Source: Candidatus Segetimicrobium genomatis (lineage in GTDB: Bacteria; Sysuimicrobiota; Sysuimicrobiia; Sysuimicrobiales; Segetimicrobiaceae). From it: a stretch of 64,000 bases of DNA. Where the stretch lies: NCBI GenBank assembly GCA_005882275.1, contig VBAK01000112.1, positions 1-64,000 on the forward strand, in the 5' to 3' direction. Below the pieces are notes generated by a model. That model did no database searches, had not been told where the DNA came from, and was given only the letters and a program-made list of their open reading frames with translations. Of this stretch, positions 8,188-16,252 are shown piece after piece. The position numbers were made by a program, and so were the translations under genes. Within the stretch, counting starts at the first letter, position 1, and every line of letters begins with the position of its first letter.

Positions 8188-9711
8188 ATGATGCGCGCCG
8201 ATGGTCGCGCTCCGTCCATGGCGTCAGCGACATCGATCCTGCTGATCTTGGCGGTCTTGTTCGGCCCATCGACGCTCGCGCTGGGACAGGGAGTCGGGAC
8301 GGAAGCGAAGACGCCCAATCCTCCCGGGGTCGATTTCTTCAATCTGACGCTACAACAGACACGGGCCCTATCTCGAACCAAGAACTTTGAGGTGGTCGGC
8401 CACAGCTACTTCAAGGGTCCCTGGCTCACCCCGTTCGCCCAGCAGACCGGTATTGGGGCCGGCTTCAACACCCCCCGGGTGTATGACGGCATCGCGTACC
8501 TCGCGGGGTATGCCAGCCCCATCACGCTCTTTGCGATCCTGATCGCAGACGTCCGCGACCCCGCCAACATGAACGTCCTGAGCGTGATCCCCTGCAAACC
8601 GGGAACGCGGTGCCCCTACCTCCGAGTCAACACGGGCCGGCACATCCTCATCGCGACGCATGACACGAACCGCGACAACCCACGGCAGCCCCAAGCGGGG
8701 GACGCAGCCGGGGCCGGTGTCGGTTTTTACGACATCTCCAACCCCCGCCGGCCGAAGGGCCTGGGGTTCCTCGTCACGCGAGAGAACGGGGCCACGCACG
8801 GCTTCGACATCGACGATCGGTACGTCTACGCGTGCGCGAACACGCCCCCGACGAAAGATCCGAAGTTTGGCGGCGGCAACCAGGAAGTGGTGATCATCGA
8901 CTACGGCGACCCGGGGCATCCGACGTTGGTCAGCACCGTGCACATTCAAGGGCAGCACACCGGCGAAACGTTTGAGCCGAGAGACCGGCAGACCCCCGAG
9001 CAGACGCCTCAGCACATCTGGTGCCATGAGATCATCAAGCATAAGGACCGGCTGTACGTCGCCTGGCGGGACGCCGGCCTGGTGATCATCGATGTAAGCG
9101 TTCCGTCGGCGCCCAAGATTATTTCACGGCTCGACTACGTGCCTCCGTTCAGCGGCGGAAGTCTCGGCGCGGCCCATACCGCGGCCCCCGTCATCGTGAA
9201 TCCGACCGCATACCCGAAGCTGGTCGTCGTGAACGACGAGATCTTCGATTGCCCCCCGGGCATCACCCGGATCGTCGATATTTCCGATCTCTCGAACCCT
9301 CAGTTCATCTCCAATTACCGGATCCCGGCGGTTGATGACAACTACAACGACCAGACGGGGAAGTTCGTCTGTGCCGGCACGGTCCAGTCCAGCCATCTTC
9401 CGTGGTTCGACTACCGATCGTCCGGCCTCATCTACCAGGCGTGGTACGATCAAGGTCTCCACGCCTGGGATATCTCGAACCCCTACACGCCGCGGGAAGT
9501 TGGCTACTATTTCTCCCCCAGATATCCGTGCACGGGTCCCTGCGGCGGCGGATACCCGGGCGCAGTGCACCAGCATTCCGACCGGCATGTACGGGAAGTG
9601 TTCCAGGATCCGGCAACGGGCCTGCTCTACGCCACGGATGGCAATGGGGGAGGATTGACGGTCCTCCGCTGGACAGGGCCGATTCCACGGCCCCCGATGC
9701 CGCTGCATTAG
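8188..9711 (+). CDS. Secreted LVIVD-repeat beta-propeller protein
   Basis: A 507-residue exported protein. The start chosen is the ATG pair at 8188/8191 behind GAGAGGGGGGGACC; upstream codons in frame look non-coding. Residues 1-32 are a signal peptide ending near ALGQG. The rest is a beta-propeller with LVIVD-type blades: VVIIDYGDPGHPTLVS, LVIIDVSVPSAPKIIS, ITRIVDISDLSNPQFIS and LHAWDISNPYTPREVG. Several cysteines (PCKPGTRCPY, FDCPPG, PCTGPCGGG) suggest disulfides. The biochemical function of the family is unknown. It is a relative of the proteins at 1-539 and 30320-31981, each adjacent to catabolic genes, so a role in sensing, binding or oxidising a substrate outside the membrane is possible. 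Confidence 0.8.
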   Translation: MMRADGRAPSMASATSILLILAVLFGPSTLALGQGVGTEAKTPNPPGVDFFNLTLQQTRALSRTKNFEVVGHSYFKGPWLTPFAQQTGIGAGFNTPRVYDGIAYLAGYASPITLFAILIADVRDPANMNVLSVIPCKPGTRCPYLRVNTGRHILIATHDTNRDNPRQPQAGDAAGAGVGFYDISNPRRPKGLGFLVTRENGATHGFDIDDRYVYACANTPPTKDPKFGGGNQEVVIIDYGDPGHPTLVSTVHIQGQHTGETFEPRDRQTPEQTPQHIWCHEIIKHKDRLYVAWRDAGLVIIDVSVPSAPKIISRLDYVPPFSGGSLGAAHTAAPVIVNPTAYPKLVVVNDEIFDCPPGITRIVDISDLSNPQFISNYRIPAVDDNYNDQTGKFVCAGTVQSSHLPWFDYRSSGLIYQAWYDQGLHAWDISNPYTPREVGYYFSPRYPCTGPCGGGYPGAVHQHSDRHVREVFQDPATGLLYATDGNGGGLTVLRWTGPIPRPPMPLH

Positions 9712-9799
9712 AATCGGGCCCGGACGCGACAACCCATCCCCCTCGCCCCAACGATACGCGCCCGGAGGAGACGCCACCCGTCTGGAAGAAGCACCGCCC

Positions 9800-10657
9800 A
9801 TGGAGCGGTCTCAACCGAACGCCGCCGCGGCCGGCACGCTCGTCCTCGGGGATCTGACCGTCAACCGGCTCGGCTTCGGCGCGATGCGGATCACCGGGCC
9901 GCGCGTGCTGGGCGACCCGCCGGACCGCGAGCAGGCCAAGGCGGTCCTCCGGCGCGCCGTTGACCTCGGCGTCACGCTGATCGATACCGCCGATTCCTAC
10001 GGCCCCGGCGTGTCCGAGGAGTTGATCGCGGAAGCGCTGCACCCCTATCCCGAGGGAGTGGTCATCGCGACGAAGGGCGGGTTCTTCCGCCGCGGGGGCG
10101 GCTGGATCCCCGACGGCCGTCCCGCGCACCTGCGGCAGGCGCTCGAAGGGAGCCTCCGCCGCCTCCGGCTGGATCGCATCGCGGTGTACCAACTGCACAC
10201 CGTGGACCCGCGCGTGCCCATCGAAGACTCGGTCGGCGCCCTCGTTGACCTTGCGTCCCAAGGAAAGATCCGCCACATCGGGGTCTCGAACGTGACCGCA
10301 GAAGAACTCGCCCGCGCGCGCCGGCTGACGCGGATCGTGTCGGTGCAGAACCGCTACAATCTGGCCGATCGGGAGTCCGAGGACGTGGTCGATGTGTGCA
10401 CCCGCGACGGCCTGGGCTTCTTTCCCTGGTACCCGCTGGCCACGGGCGCGCTTGCGCGGACTCGGGACGAGCGCCTCCGGCGGATCGCGCGCGACCGCAA
10501 GGCCACGCCCGCCCAGGTGGCGCTGGCCTGGCTCCTGCGGCGCTCGCCCGCGATTGTGCCGATCCCGGGGACATCCTCGGCGGCGCACCTGGAGGAAAAC
10601 GTGGGCGCCGCCCACCTCCGCCTGAGCGACGAGGAGTTCGAAACACTGGCCGCATGA
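9800..10657 (+). CDS. Aldo/keto reductase
   Basis: A 285-residue NADP(H)-dependent (beta/alpha)8 oxidoreductase. The catalytic tetrad is visible: aspartate and tyrosine in DTADSYG, lysine in IATKGG and histidine in YQLHTVD. Cofactor-binding positions near the C-terminus include VPIPGTSSAAHLEEN. The ATG at 9800 follows GGAAGAA. It lies 88 bases after the LVIVD gene and 112 before the bicupin; the 88-base gap shows no clear promoter or terminator. Substrate is unknown; aldehydes or ketones from the neighbouring catabolic pathway are possible. Confidence 0.88.
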   Translation: MERSQPNAAAAGTLVLGDLTVNRLGFGAMRITGPRVLGDPPDREQAKAVLRRAVDLGVTLIDTADSYGPGVSEELIAEALHPYPEGVVIATKGGFFRRGGGWIPDGRPAHLRQALEGSLRRLRLDRIAVYQLHTVDPRVPIEDSVGALVDLASQGKIRHIGVSNVTAEELARARRLTRIVSVQNRYNLADRESEDVVDVCTRDGLGFFPWYPLATGALARTRDERLRRIARDRKATPAQVALAWLLRRSPAIVPIPGTSSAAHLEENVGAAHLRLSDEEFETLAA

Positions 10658-10708
10658 TGGAACGGCTTGGTATCATTGAGCCGCAGGACCGCGGGAGATG
10701 CCTCGGGG

Positions 10709-10723
10709 GACGCACAGTGCGTC
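10709..10723. repeat. 15-base palindrome upstream of the bicupin-eutA pair
   Basis: GACGCAC and GTGCGTC are perfect inverted arms around one central A. It lies 46 bases before the bicupin start, in the gap after the aldo/keto reductase. With a one-base centre it cannot form an ordinary hairpin, so a dimeric regulator site is the likeliest reading, if functional. Confidence 0.35.
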
Positions 10724-10769
10724 TCGGCGGAGAATTCTTCGGGGAAGGGAATCGGGGAGGGCGTCACCG

Positions 10770-11885
10770 ATGACGGGCGGGCAAAAGACCGAAGGTCAGC
10801 GGATCGCTCAGGAGGACCGGCTGCCGCAGGAGTGGCGGAAGAGCGCGTACGAGCGCTGGCTCGAATCGGAGGGGATTCCGGTGGTCAGCGGCGTCGCCGT
10901 GCCGGACCTCCGGAGGGTGGAGGTGGCGCCCTGGCCGCGCCTGGACGCCCGCGGCGCGTACATCCGCCTCCTCGGAGCTGAGGACACCAACAACGCCTAC
11001 ATCGCGGAGCTCCCGCCCGGGAAGGCGACGGCCCCGGAGCGGCACCTGTTCGAGGAGTTTTTCTTCGTCGTCGACGGCCGGGGCGGCTGCGAGGTGTGGA
11101 ACCAGGCCGGCGGCCGGCAGGCGTTCGAGTGGCAGACCGGCAGCCTGTTCTCGATCCCGCTGAACTGCTCCCACCGGCTGCACAACGGCTCGGGCCGCGA
11201 GCCGGCCCGCCTGCTCGGGGTCACCACCGCCCCCCTGCTGATGAACCTCATCCACAACAGCGAATTCCTCTTCAACTGCCCGTTCGACTTCCTGGACCGC
11301 TTCGACGGCCGGGAAGGGTACTTCGGCGGGGAAGGCACCCTGTACCCCGGCAGGGTCTGGGACACCAACTTCGTGGCGGACGTGCAGCGGTTCCAGCTCC
11401 ACGATTGGGCGGAGCGGGGCGCCGGCGGCAAGAACGTGATGTTCGAGTTCGCGAACAACTCCTTGTGCGCGCACATCTCCGAGTTCCCGGTCGGCACCTA
11501 CAAGAAGGCCCACCGCCACGGCCCGGGCGCGCACGTGATCATCCTGCACGGGGAGGGGTATTCGGTGATGTGGCCCGAGGGCGTCCGGGACCTCACCGAT
11601 GTGCCGTGGAAACCGGGCGCGATGTTCGTCCCCCCCGGGATGTGGTGGCACCAGCACTTCAACACCGGCCCCACCCCGGCCAGGTATCTGGCCATCCGCT
11701 GGGGGGGCGCGAAGTGGAAAGTGGCGCGCTATCTGGACATCCAGGGGGTCGACAAGAGCCGGAAGGACGGCGGCAACCAGATCGAGTACGAGGACCAGGA
11801 CCCCCGCATCCACCGCATGTTCACCGAGCGCGCCGCGGCGCGGGGCGTCCCGGTGCGGATGGACGCCTTCTCGGTCCGGGTCTGA
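10770..11885 (+). CDS. Bicupin protein
   Basis: A 371-residue protein with two cupin barrels. The first (about residues 60-150) has a weakened metal motif, with ERHLFEEFFFVVDG and later SHRLHN. The second (about 240-330) has AHRHGPGAHVIILHGEG followed by GMWWHQHFN, keeping the histidine pair and distal histidine that bind Fe, Mn or Ni. The layout resembles the gentisate-1,2-dioxygenase-like bicupins. The ATG at 10770 follows GGGGAGGG; the in-frame upstream stretch is arginine-rich and probably not translated. The EutA-like gene starts ten bases after its stop, so the two are likely one operon. Substrate unknown. Confidence 0.75.
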   Translation: MTGGQKTEGQRIAQEDRLPQEWRKSAYERWLESEGIPVVSGVAVPDLRRVEVAPWPRLDARGAYIRLLGAEDTNNAYIAELPPGKATAPERHLFEEFFFVVDGRGGCEVWNQAGGRQAFEWQTGSLFSIPLNCSHRLHNGSGREPARLLGVTTAPLLMNLIHNSEFLFNCPFDFLDRFDGREGYFGGEGTLYPGRVWDTNFVADVQRFQLHDWAERGAGGKNVMFEFANNSLCAHISEFPVGTYKKAHRHGPGAHVIILHGEGYSVMWPEGVRDLTDVPWKPGAMFVPPGMWWHQHFNTGPTPARYLAIRWGGAKWKVARYLDIQGVDKSRKDGGNQIEYEDQDPRIHRMFTERAAARGVPVRMDAFSVRV

Positions 11886-11895
11886 GCCCGCAGCC

Positions 11896-13374
11896 GTGCA
11901 CGAGGACGAGCAGGAACACATCCACCTGGGGGGCGAGGGCGACCCCGCGGTGTACACCGGCGAGCAGGTCCGCCTCCGCAGCGCGGGGATCGATATTGGG
12001 TCCTCGACGTCCCATCTGGTCTTCTCCGACCTGGTGCTCGCCCGCCAGGGGCGCTACCTGTCGAGCCGGTACCAGGTGGTGCAGCGGGACGTGCGCTTCC
12101 GGTCACGCGTGATCCTGACGCCGTACGCGTCGCGGTCGCAGATCGATACCGCCGGCGTGGGGCGGTTCATCGAGGACGCCTACCGCGAAGCCGCGATCCG
12201 CCGGTCGGAGATCGACACGGGCGCCGTGATCACCACCGGGGAGGCGGCGATGAAGGAGAACGCCGGCCCCCTCATCCAGTTGTTCGCCGCCGATGCCGGC
12301 AAGTTCGTCTGTGCCACCGCCGGTCCGCACCTGGAGAGCCTGCTGGCGGCGCACGGATCGGGGGCGGCCGCCCTGTCCCGCGAGCCGGGCCACCAGACGG
12401 TGCTGAACGTGGACATCGGCGGGGGCACCACCAAGGTCGCGGTGTGCCGGAAGGGACGCGTGCAGGAAACGGCGGCCGTCCACGTCGGGGCGCGGCTGCT
12501 CGCCTGGGACGGGGGCGGCGCGCTGCGCAGGGTGGAGGAGCGGGGGCGGGCGATCGCCCGCGAGGCCGGCGTGGCGGCTGCCCCAGGCGACGTCATCTCC
12601 TCCGCGGCGCTGGACGCGGTCGCGGGCCACCTGGCCGGCCTCATCGTTCGGGTGATCGACGGACAGCCGCTGCCCGAACGTACCGGCGGGCTGTGGATCA
12701 CGGAGCCGCTCCGGTCGCCCGGCCCCTTCTCGCACATCGTGTTCTCGGGCGGGGTCGCGGAGTACATCTACGGGTGCGAGACCGCCGAGTTCGGCGACCT
12801 GGGACCGCGACTCGCCAGAGCGGTGCTCGCCCGGCTCGGGGAGCGGGCCGTGCTGGAGCCCCGGGAGCGGATCCGCGCGACCTGCATCGGCGCCTCGCAG
12901 TACACGGTGCAGGTCAGCGGGAACACGATCTTCCTCCCCGACGCCGGCATCCTGCCGGTCCGCAACGTTCCCGTGGCCGCCGTGCGGGGACTCGACGTCC
13001 CCTCGCGCCGGCAGGTGGCCGAGGCGGTGCGCCGGGCGCTGCGGCGGCTGGATCTGGCGGACGGCGACGGCCGGTTCGCGCTCGCCATCCACTGGCACCA
13101 CGGACCGGAGTACGCCGCGCTGTCGGAGCTCTGCGGCGGGATCGTCGAGGCGCTGCCGGAGACGGTGGAGGCCCGCCGCCCGCTGCTCCTCGTCATCGAC
13201 GCGGACGTCGCGGGGCTGGTCGGCCGGACGCTGCGGGAGGAATGCGGCGTCGCCGGTCCCCTGGCCTGCATCGACCAGATCGCGCTGCGCGAGTTCGACT
13301 ACATCGACATCGGCAGTCCGCTCTCCGACCAGTACGTCGTGCCCGTCGTGGTGAAGAGCCTGGTCTTCCATTGA
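11896..13374 (+). CDS. eutA: EutA-like ethanolamine ammonia-lyase reactivating factor
   Basis: A 492-residue protein of the EutA family, ASKHA-fold ATPases that exchange damaged cobalamin out of ethanolamine ammonia-lyase. The nucleotide-binding motifs are clear: GIDIGSSTSHLVFSDL near residue 30, NVDIGGGTTKVAVC near 175 and VFSGGVAEYIYG near 285. The GTG start at 11896 was chosen because no better codon exists between the bicupin stop and conserved sequence. No eutB or eutC is in the window; the partner may be elsewhere, or this member may serve another enzyme. The immediate neighbour is a bicupin rather than any known eut gene. Confidence 0.8.
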   Translation: MHEDEQEHIHLGGEGDPAVYTGEQVRLRSAGIDIGSSTSHLVFSDLVLARQGRYLSSRYQVVQRDVRFRSRVILTPYASRSQIDTAGVGRFIEDAYREAAIRRSEIDTGAVITTGEAAMKENAGPLIQLFAADAGKFVCATAGPHLESLLAAHGSGAAALSREPGHQTVLNVDIGGGTTKVAVCRKGRVQETAAVHVGARLLAWDGGGALRRVEERGRAIAREAGVAAAPGDVISSAALDAVAGHLAGLIVRVIDGQPLPERTGGLWITEPLRSPGPFSHIVFSGGVAEYIYGCETAEFGDLGPRLARAVLARLGERAVLEPRERIRATCIGASQYTVQVSGNTIFLPDAGILPVRNVPVAAVRGLDVPSRRQVAEAVRRALRRLDLADGDGRFALAIHWHHGPEYAALSELCGGIVEALPETVEARRPLLLVIDADVAGLVGRTLREECGVAGPLACIDQIALREFDYIDIGSPLSDQYVVPVVVKSLVFH

Positions 13375-13490
13375 CGCACGCGCACCCTTGCGCGAATCCT
13401 CCGCAAAACTTTGGCGGCGGCGATCGTCCACCCGTAGACTCTTAGGAGCTTTTTCAGGAAACTGCCACATCCAACCGGGCGTCCTCCGGA

Positions 13491-13519
13491 TTGATCGTCG
13501 TGCGCCCGGCGCCTAGAAT
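13491..13519 (+). promoter_or_regulatory. Sigma-70-type promoter for the small membrane protein at 13606
   Basis: TTGATC (13491-13496) and TAGAAT (13514-13519) with a 17-base spacer, 86 bases before the GTG start at 13606. It lies in the 231-base stretch after eutA (13375-13605), which otherwise shows no gene and no clear terminator. Confidence 0.5.
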
Positions 13520-13605
13520 TCATACCATCAGCGAATCGAAACCATAGACCAAACCAACCGAGCGCGTCGCTCGGTCGGCAGATCACCCAATGAAGGGGGA
13601 CGTCC

Positions 13606-13920
13606 GTGTGGCCTGACCTGCTTGGACCCGGGTGGATTTTTGGAATCCTGATGACGGTGGATCTCTTCGCCCTCTCCCTTGCGCTGATCTGGTGGCTCGG
13701 CGACTTCCGGGCGCCGCGCCAGACCGTTGATCCAATCCAGGAGATCTGGCGCCTGTACGAGCAAGGCGATCTGACCCGGCAGGAGTTCGACCGGCTGAGG
13801 GCGCGCGTCAGAGACGGCGGGGACGCCGTGGAGTTGACCAGAATCGGGGACGTCTTCGCGCTGCCGCTGATTCGCGGCGGCGAAATCACCCAGGCGCCGG
13901 GATCTCAGGTCTTCAGGTAG
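13606..13920 (+). CDS. Small membrane protein with SHOCT-like helix pair
   Basis: A 104-residue protein. Residues 8-30 form one hydrophobic helix (GWIFGILMTVDLFALSLALIWWL), followed by a short soluble part with IQEIWRLYEQGDLTRQEFDRLRARV, the pattern of the SHOCT domain (two short helices, often at the C-terminus of membrane proteins). Start is GTG behind AAGGGGGA. It has its own promoter and ends tail-to-tail with the DUF6159 gene, the two stops overlapping by eight bases. Function unknown. Confidence 0.65.
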   Translation: MWPDLLGPGWIFGILMTVDLFALSLALIWWLGDFRAPRQTVDPIQEIWRLYEQGDLTRQEFDRLRARVRDGGDAVELTRIGDVFALPLIRGGEITQAPGSQVFR

Positions 13921-14779
13921 GCCTCCGCGGCTCCATTGACTGCCCATGCCAAGCCTTCGAGAAATGTTCCGGCCGGAACCCTGGTGGCACTTCGTGCCCG
14001 GTGGCGTAGCGGTAGAGCGCCGCCATGAAGATTCCCTGTACCGCTGCGCTCACCACGGCCAGCACCAGGAAGTAGGCGACCACCAGTACCCCGCCCAGAA
14101 ACATCCCCGCCGCCCCCAATACTCCGGCCGCCACGAACCACAGGATCACGCCCGGCAGCGCCAGCAAGCCGCAGATGTACCCGAAGCTGAACCCACCCGC
14201 CAGGTTCTCGCCCCAGTTCTCGCGGAACAGATGCGCCGAGCGCTTCAGCGCGTCCACGGGTCCCAAGTCCTCGAATGCCAGCACCGGCACGACGAAGTAG
14301 GCCGCCAGCGACCAGGCCGCCCCGACCAGGCGGACGATCAAGCGCCCCAGCCAGCTCAGCCGCCCTTCCACGATGCGCAGAATGATGCCCACCGTCGCCG
14401 CCAGCAGTGCCCACTGCAACACCTTCCCTCTGCGTTCCCACGCCAGGCCCAAACCGTCTCGCAGCGTCCCGGTCCCGCCGATCATCCGGTCCGACGCCAC
14501 GCCCACCAGCGCCAGGTTGAAGAAGACGATCACGAAGTAGTTGGCCACATAGAGGCACAACACCGCAAATGACGCCGGCACGCTCACCTGCGGTGGCGCG
14601 TTCCCCGACGCCAACGTGGTGATCGTGGACGAAAGGGTGCCGGTGACGCCCAAGATCACCGCAGACACCAGCAGGCAGGAGAACGCTGAAGCAATCGGAA
14701 ACAGCATCAGCTCATTGTCCGACTGCAGGATGGCAAAGCTCCGTTTCATGAGGTCCCAGCTACGCTCGATGCTCTCCAT
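13913..14779 (-). CDS. DUF6159-type multispanning membrane protein
   Basis: A 288-residue integral membrane protein with about six hydrophobic segments. The N-terminus (SIERSWDLMKRSFAIL, then DNELMLFPI) matches the opening typical of DUF6159 proteins, which have no known biochemical function. AFEDLGPVDALKRSAHLFRENWGENL between helices is another family-like stretch. The ATG at 14779 has GGAGGG in front. It is transcribed divergently from the cyclic-nucleotide-binding gene. Confidence 0.7.
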   Translation of the reverse strand: MESIERSWDLMKRSFAILQSDNELMLFPIASAFSCLLVSAVILGVTGTLSSTITTLASGNAPPQVSVPASFAVLCLYVANYFVIVFFNLALVGVASDRMIGGTGTLRDGLGLAWERRGKVLQWALLAATVGIILRIVEGRLSWLGRLIVRLVGAAWSLAAYFVVPVLAFEDLGPVDALKRSAHLFRENWGENLAGGFSFGYICGLLALPGVILWFVAAGVLGAAGMFLGGVLVVAYFLVLAVVSAAVQGIFMAALYRYATGHEVPPGFRPEHFSKAWHGQSMEPRRPT

Positions 14780-14842
14780 GGCGCCCTCCGTCCAGGCGGT
14801 TGTTAGGGTCCCTGCGCAATGGGTATCGACATACTATATACC

Positions 14843-14858
14843 TCGCTTCACGAAGCGA
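14843..14858. repeat. 16-base palindrome in the divergent region 14780-14969
   Basis: TCGCTTC and GAAGCGA are perfect arms around a two-base centre. On the minus strand a TATAGT hexamer (14831-14836) lies about seven bases downstream, so the palindrome would sit just upstream of a -10 element for the DUF6159 gene. An operator is a reasonable guess; no regulator is assigned. Confidence 0.35.
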
Positions 14859-14969
14859 TAGGCTTTCCGCAGGGCCTCCGCCGGAGCGCACCGTGATCCT
14901 GATGATCGAGGGGGCCGGGGTCAAGCCGACCGGCGATTGAAGAACCAATCGCCCGATGAGGAGGACACG

Positions 14970-15395
14970 ATGTTCAAGGGATCGGACAAACTCGCCTTGT
15001 TGGAGAAGGTGCCGCTCTTCGACGGACTCACCCGAAAACAGATGGAGCAGATCGGGCGGCTCGCCGACCTGATCACGGTTCCCGCGGGGAGACGGCTGGC
15101 CACCGCGGGCGAATACGGCGGGGAGCTCATCGTGATCGTGGAGGGACAGGTCTCGGTGACCGTAGGACACCGGGGCCCCGTCCGTCTCGGACCCGGTGAA
15201 TTCTTCGGCGAGATGAGCCTGGTCGACGGCAAGCCTCGCTCGGCCACGGTCGAGGCCGCGTCGGATTTGTTGGTGCTGGTCGTCGGCCAACGAGCGTTCT
15301 CCTCCCTGGTGGAGGTGTCGCCGATGCTCGCCCTCAGGATCATGCAGGTCTTGGCCCGCCGCCTTCGCGAGACGGAGTCGCTCGTGTCGGCCTAG
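14970..15395 (+). CDS. Cyclic nucleotide-binding domain protein
   Basis: A 141-residue protein consisting almost entirely of one cNMP-binding beta-roll: LLEKVPLFDGLTRKQMEQIG, the conserved glycine turns, GPGEFFGEMSLVDGKPRSATVEA (phosphate-binding cassette with GE and RSATV) and a C-terminal helix pair. No DNA-binding domain follows, so it is not a CRP-type regulator by itself. The ATG at 14970 follows TGAGGAGG; a TTG eleven codons upstream is less likely. It may sense cAMP or a similar ligand for an unknown partner. Confidence 0.75.
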   Translation: MFKGSDKLALLEKVPLFDGLTRKQMEQIGRLADLITVPAGRRLATAGEYGGELIVIVEGQVSVTVGHRGPVRLGPGEFFGEMSLVDGKPRSATVEAASDLLVLVVGQRAFSSLVEVSPMLALRIMQVLARRLRETESLVSA

Positions 15396-15449
15396 GGGCC
15401 GACCTCACCGACCGGCCCAGGAATCTCCGCAAGACGCTCGTCCACGACC

Positions 15450-15490
15450 CTTGACACGCGCGGGGCTAAATATATAATTGTTATACGTTA
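15450..15490 (+). promoter_or_regulatory. Consensus promoter and possible GntR operator upstream of the CoA-transferase/UbiD operon
   Basis: Perfect TTGACA (15450-15455) and TATAAT (15472-15477) with a 16-base spacer, 37 bases before the regulator start. The sequence TTGTTATACGT (15477-15487) overlapping the end of the -10 box is close to the T-N-G-T-N3-A-C-N-A pattern bound by FadR-subfamily GntR regulators, with one mismatch. This suggests autorepression by the first gene of the operon; the operator part is tentative. Confidence 0.6.
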
Positions 15491-15514
15491 TCGCCGCGTT
15501 GGGGGGATCCGCAG

Positions 15515-16252
15515 ATGGCGCAGGCGGCGGGCTTCCGCCCCGTCCGTCTCACCCGGGCGTCCGATGAAGTCGTCCGGCAGATCAAGGCGCGCATCTTCGG
15601 CAGCCGGCTGCCGCCCGGCGCGCAGCTGCCCTCCGAGAAAGACCTCGCCGAGCAGTTCGGCCTCAGCCGCATCACGATCCGCGACGCCCTCCGCGTTCTC
15701 GAGTCCGAAGGTCTCATCGACATCAAAGTCGGCGCGCGCGGGGGCGCCTTCGTCGCCAGGCCGAGCGCCCGGCGGGTCAGCGAATCGCTGACGACCCTGC
15801 TGCGGCTCCGGCAGATTACGATCCAGGAACTGACCGAGGCCAGGCTGGCGGTGGAGCCGTATGTCGCATTCCTGGCCGCGCAGCGCGCCACGGCCGAGGA
15901 CGTCGCGGCGATGGAGCGGGCCGTCGCCGGCGCGCGGGCCGGGAGGGCGGCCGGGGATCCACGGTTCATGCCCCACAGCGTCGCGTTCCACCTCGCCCTG
16001 GCGGAAGCGGCCAGGAACCAGGTCCTGCTGTCCACCGTGGCTTCGTTTCGGGACCCGTTCCACGAGGCGCTGGAGACCCTGCTCCCGGCCGACGACATGG
16101 CGCGGCGGGCGATCACGGACCACCATCGAATCCTGGCGGCGATCAAGGCCCGCGACGGCGGGCGCGCGCAGCGGGTGATGCACGAGCACCTCGCCTACTT
16201 TGCGAAGCGGGTCGGGAGGACTCAGGCGCTCCGGGGCAGGCGCGCCAGATGA
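15515..16252 (+). CDS. GntR family (FadR subfamily) transcriptional regulator
   Basis: A 245-residue regulator. Residues 12-80 are a winged helix with the GntR signature LPSEKDLAEQFGLSRITIRDALRVLESEGLI. The C-terminal all-helical FCD-type effector domain follows, with the metal-binding histidines in MPHSVAFHLALAEAA and ITDHHRI...MHEHLAYF. Such regulators bind acids or acyl-CoA effectors. ATG at 15515 follows TGGGGGGAT. The stop overlaps the next ATG (ATGA), placing it in one transcript with the two CoA-transferases and the UbiD enzyme, which it probably controls. Confidence 0.9.
   Translation: MAQAAGFRPVRLTRASDEVVRQIKARIFGSRLPPGAQLPSEKDLAEQFGLSRITIRDALRVLESEGLIDIKVGARGGAFVARPSARRVSESLTTLLRLRQITIQELTEARLAVEPYVAFLAAQRATAEDVAAMERAVAGARAGRAAGDPRFMPHSVAFHLALAEAARNQVLLSTVASFRDPFHEALETLLPADDMARRAITDHHRILAAIKARDGGRAQRVMHEHLAYFAKRVGRTQALRGRRAR

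Noticed and set aside
13990-14030. tRNA-like D-arm sequence (GGCGTAGCGGTAGAGCGC)
   Set aside because: No acceptor stem, anticodon arm or T-arm follows at the right distance, and the stretch is coding sequence of the DUF6159 gene.
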